Positions 6,905 through 8,834 of a stretch of 8,834 nt of DNA are shown in pieces; positions within the stretch are counted from its first letter, which is position 1; each line of letters starts with the position of its first letter. The notes below the pieces were generated by a model. It did no database searches. It worked only from the letters and a program-made list of their open reading frames with translations, and had not been told where the DNA came from. The translations under genes and the position numbers were made by a program. The stretch is from Intrasporangium_A sp039812505 (GTDB lineage: Bacteria; Actinomycetota; Actinomycetes; Actinomycetales; Dermatophilaceae), in NCBI RefSeq assembly GCF_039812505.1, contig NZ_JBDIAQ010000143.1:1-8834 (forward strand). The letters are read 5' to 3'.

Positions 6905-8799
6905 ACCGTCACCCCCAGGACCGCGACGACGAGGACGCCGGTGACGACCCCGACCAGGCCGAGGGAGGGCACCGCCCGGTGGGCCCGCTGCCCGGCCCGG
7001 CCCGCGGCACGGGTCGTGGCCGCGAGCGCGCGTGGGTAGGCGTCGACCACGTCCCGGTCCAGGAACACGACGAGGCGGGCGACCGCGACGACCGCCCGGC
7101 CGAAGGCGGCGTAGGCCGCGTCGGCGTGCAGGCCCGCGACCGCAGCGGCGCGTGCCGGCTCGGGCAGCAGGTCGGCCGCGTCGCGCTGCCCGTGCCGCGC
7201 GGCGACCCACACCGCCCAGGCCGCCCCGGCGAGGAGCAGCACGGAGACGGCGGCCGAGAGCCACCCCACGTGGACGCTCCCGGGCAGGGTGAGCAGCAGC
7301 AGCGTGCCGAGCACGCTCCCGGCGGCGAGCACCGCGACGGACCAGGTGCGCAGCGGCTCGGCCGGGGCGCCGCCTCCCCCGGACGGTCGGCTCGGGGTCG
7401 AACCGGCTGGTGCACCGACCTGTTCGGGCTCGAACGGTCCGTTCGCGGGTTGGGCGGGGATGGGCCGGGTCGCGGCGGGTCGGGTCGGGGTGTCGAGCAG
7501 CAGCCACGCTCTGGTGCAGTAGGCCGCGGTCAGCACCACCGTGGCGAACAGCGCCACGACCACGACCCAGGCCCGGAACCCGGCGCCCTCACCCGCGCCG
7601 TCGAGGGCGGCGTCGATGACGGTGTCCTTGGTGAAGAACCCGACCAGCGGCGGCACCCCCGCCAGCGCCGCGAACCCGAGCGCCATCCCCCACCGCAGGA
7701 CCGGGCCCGAGCGCACGTGCCCCGCCATCGGGGCGAGCGCGGTCGAGCCGGCGATCGCCGCGAGCCAGCCGCCGCCGAGGAAGAGCAGCGCCTTGAAGAA
7801 CGCGTGCCCGACCAGGTGCCCCATCCCCGGGCCGACCCCGAGGGCGGCCGGGGCCGCCGCCAGCGCCGCGAGCATGATCGCGACCTGGCTGAGGGTGGAG
7901 TAGGCCAGCAGCCGCTTGAGGTCGCGCTGCGCGAAGGCGAGGGCAGCGGCATACACCATCGTGGTGGCGGCCAGCACCGCGAGGACGGTGCGGGCCGCGT
8001 CGTTGCCGGCGTAGAGGCTGAACAGGCGGGCGATGACGTAGCTGCCCGCCGCGACCATCGTGGCCGCGTGGATGAGCGCGGAGACCGGGGTCGGACCCTC
8101 CATCGCGTCGGGCAGCCAGTCCTGGAACGGCACGAGCCCGGACTTGCCGGCGATCCCGAAGACGACGCAGACCAGCCCGAAGGTCAGCAGGCCGGTGCGG
8201 CCCGGCTCGGTCAGCACGGCGAACAGGTCGGTGCTGCGCGCGCGCACGGACAGGGTGACCAGCCCCACCACCATCGCGATGTCGGCGATGCGGGTGACCA
8301 TGAAGGCCTTGTATGCCGCTCGGCGGGCCGCCGCCCGCTCGCTGTCGTGGCCGATGAGCAGCCACGAGCACCAGCCCATGACCTCCCAGCCGACGAGGGT
8401 GAGGACCAGGTCTGCCGACTGGACGACGAGCAGCATCCCGGCCGCGAAGAGCGAGACCCCGGCGGCGAACTGGGGGTAGCGGCGGTCGCGGCGCAGGTAC
8501 CAGACCGTGTAGGCCTGGATCGCCAGGACGACGAGGGCGACCACGAGCCCGACCAGCCCGGACAGCTCGTCGGAGAGCAGGTGCAGCGGCACGCTGAGGT
8601 CGCCGAGCGGCAGGGCGCCGAAGGTGTCGATGTCGCCCTGGTCGGGCGGCGCCACCCACTGCAGCAGGGCCAGCACCGTGGTCGCGCCGGACGCCCCGAC
8701 GGCGACGACCTGCGCGGCCGGGCGGGACCGGGCCAGCACCAGCCCGGCGAGCCCGGCCAGGGCCGGGACGAGGACGACGAGGCGCACCACCCAGGTCAT
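6895..8799 (-). CDS. nuoL: NADH-quinone oxidoreductase (complex I) membrane subunit L
   Basis: This 634-residue protein is the distal antiporter-like proton channel of complex I (E. coli NuoL has 613). Conserved residues are Glu139 in VGWEVMGW, Asp173, Lys219 in GIAGKSGLVPFQDWL, His244 in the SALIHAATM signature, Lys295 in RDLKRLLAYST, Lys336 in HAFFKALLFLGGG and Lys391 in GFFTKD. The C-terminal part (about 545-634) with LDRDVVDAYPRAL and a last hydrophobic helix fits the NuoL-specific lateral helix that clamps the membrane arm. A Pro/Ala/Gly-rich polar linker of about 48 residues (436-483) splits two late helices and explains part of the extra length. The ATG at 8799 overlaps the preceding stop in ATGA; GGAGG lies 10 nt upstream. 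The texts GWEVMGWCSWLLIGH and KAFMVTRIADIAM differ from the usual GWELVG form, as discussed under findings. Confidence 0.97.
   Translation of the reverse strand: MTWVVRLVVLVPALAGLAGLVLARSRPAAQVVAVGASGATTVLALLQWVAPPDQGDIDTFGALPLGDLSVPLHLLSDELSGLVGLVVALVVLAIQAYTVWYLRRDRRYPQFAAGVSLFAAGMLLVVQSADLVLTLVGWEVMGWCSWLLIGHDSERAAARRAAYKAFMVTRIADIAMVVGLVTLSVRARSTDLFAVLTEPGRTGLLTFGLVCVVFGIAGKSGLVPFQDWLPDAMEGPTPVSALIHAATMVAAGSYVIARLFSLYAGNDAARTVLAVLAATTMVYAAALAFAQRDLKRLLAYSTLSQVAIMLAALAAAPAALGVGPGMGHLVGHAFFKALLFLGGGWLAAIAGSTALAPMAGHVRSGPVLRWGMALGFAALAGVPPLVGFFTKDTVIDAALDGAGEGAGFRAWVVVVALFATVVLTAAYCTRAWLLLDTPTRPAATRPIPAQPANGPFEPEQVGAPAGSTPSRPSGGGGAPAEPLRTWSVAVLAAGSVLGTLLLLTLPGSVHVGWLSAAVSVLLLAGAAWAVWVAARHGQRDAADLLPEPARAAAVAGLHADAAYAAFGRAVVAVARLVVFLDRDVVDAYPRALAATTRAAGRAGQRAHRAVPSLGLVGVVTGVLVVAVLGVTVWR
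6912..6916 (-). promoter_or_regulatory. Ribosome binding site of nuoM
   Basis: GGGGG on the minus strand lies 7 nt before the ATG at 6904, within the last codons of nuoL. It helps choose this ATG over upstream starts that would only add nuoL shadow sequence. Confidence 0.5.
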
Positions 8800-8834
8800 T
8801 CCTCGCCCACCTCCGCGCTGTTCCCGCCCCCGCC
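8796..8834 (-). CDS. nuoK: C-terminal end of probable NuoK (partial)
   Basis: Only the last 12 codons fall in the window, reading GGGGNSAEVGEE then TGA. The stop overlaps the nuoL ATG in the 4-base ATGA, the same coupling seen elsewhere in this operon. The polar tail has no diagnostic residue. The NuoK assignment rests on gene order, since nuoK normally precedes nuoL, and on tails of this kind being common in actinobacterial NuoK. Confidence 0.55.
   Translation of the reverse strand, partial: GGGGNSAEVGEE

Noticed and set aside
6905..7507. N-terminal extension of nuoM
   Set aside because: It is an Arg-rich shadow of nuoL; the ATG at 6904 has a ribosome site and a normal NuoM N-terminus.

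Overview
The window comes from a very GC-rich actinomycete. The evidence is a Streptomyces lividans-type aminopeptidase N, an actinobacterial HtpX, GTG and ATG starts, tightly overlapping respiratory genes and almost no AT-rich codons. A member of the Micrococcales, perhaps Intrasporangiaceae, is my best guess; that placement is impression, not proof. All supported genes lie on the minus strand, so transcription runs from high to low coordinates.

Layout in the direction of transcription. (1) 8834-3792 is the 3' end of a complex I (nuo) operon: the last codons of a probable nuoK, then nuoL, nuoM and nuoN. These are the membrane-arm subunits, including the three antiporter-like proton channels. 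Consecutive genes overlap by 4, 10 and 4 bases, which suggests translational coupling. (2) 3791-3477 is a 315-base intergenic region made almost entirely of short tandem repeats. It holds a 21-bp array touching the nuoN stop codon, a 53-bp spacer, a second 21-bp array, and a run of eight GTTCCTC-type heptamers. A candidate ECF-sigma promoter overlaps the last heptamer. (3) 3476-2607 is htpX, a membrane zinc protease of the M48 family. (4) 2606-2519 is a short gap with a weak hairpin. (5) 2518-11 is pepN, an M1 zinc aminopeptidase.

The genes fit a theme of membrane energetics plus protein turnover: a proton-pumping dehydrogenase arm, a membrane quality-control protease whose promoter may be stress-controlled, and a cytoplasmic aminopeptidase. 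The NuoL, NuoM and NuoN sequences keep the ionisable residues expected for proton translocation. Several signature stretches differ from textbook versions, so this may be a second, variant complex I operon.

The most noteworthy non-coding signals are three. The repeat region has two 21-bp arrays sharing an inverted core. The heptamers each carry GGAAC, and the last lies 17 nt from CGTT and one TSS distance from the htpX ATG. Finally, every TAT or ATA trinucleotide in the window lies inside GTATG/CATAC, whatever the reading frame.
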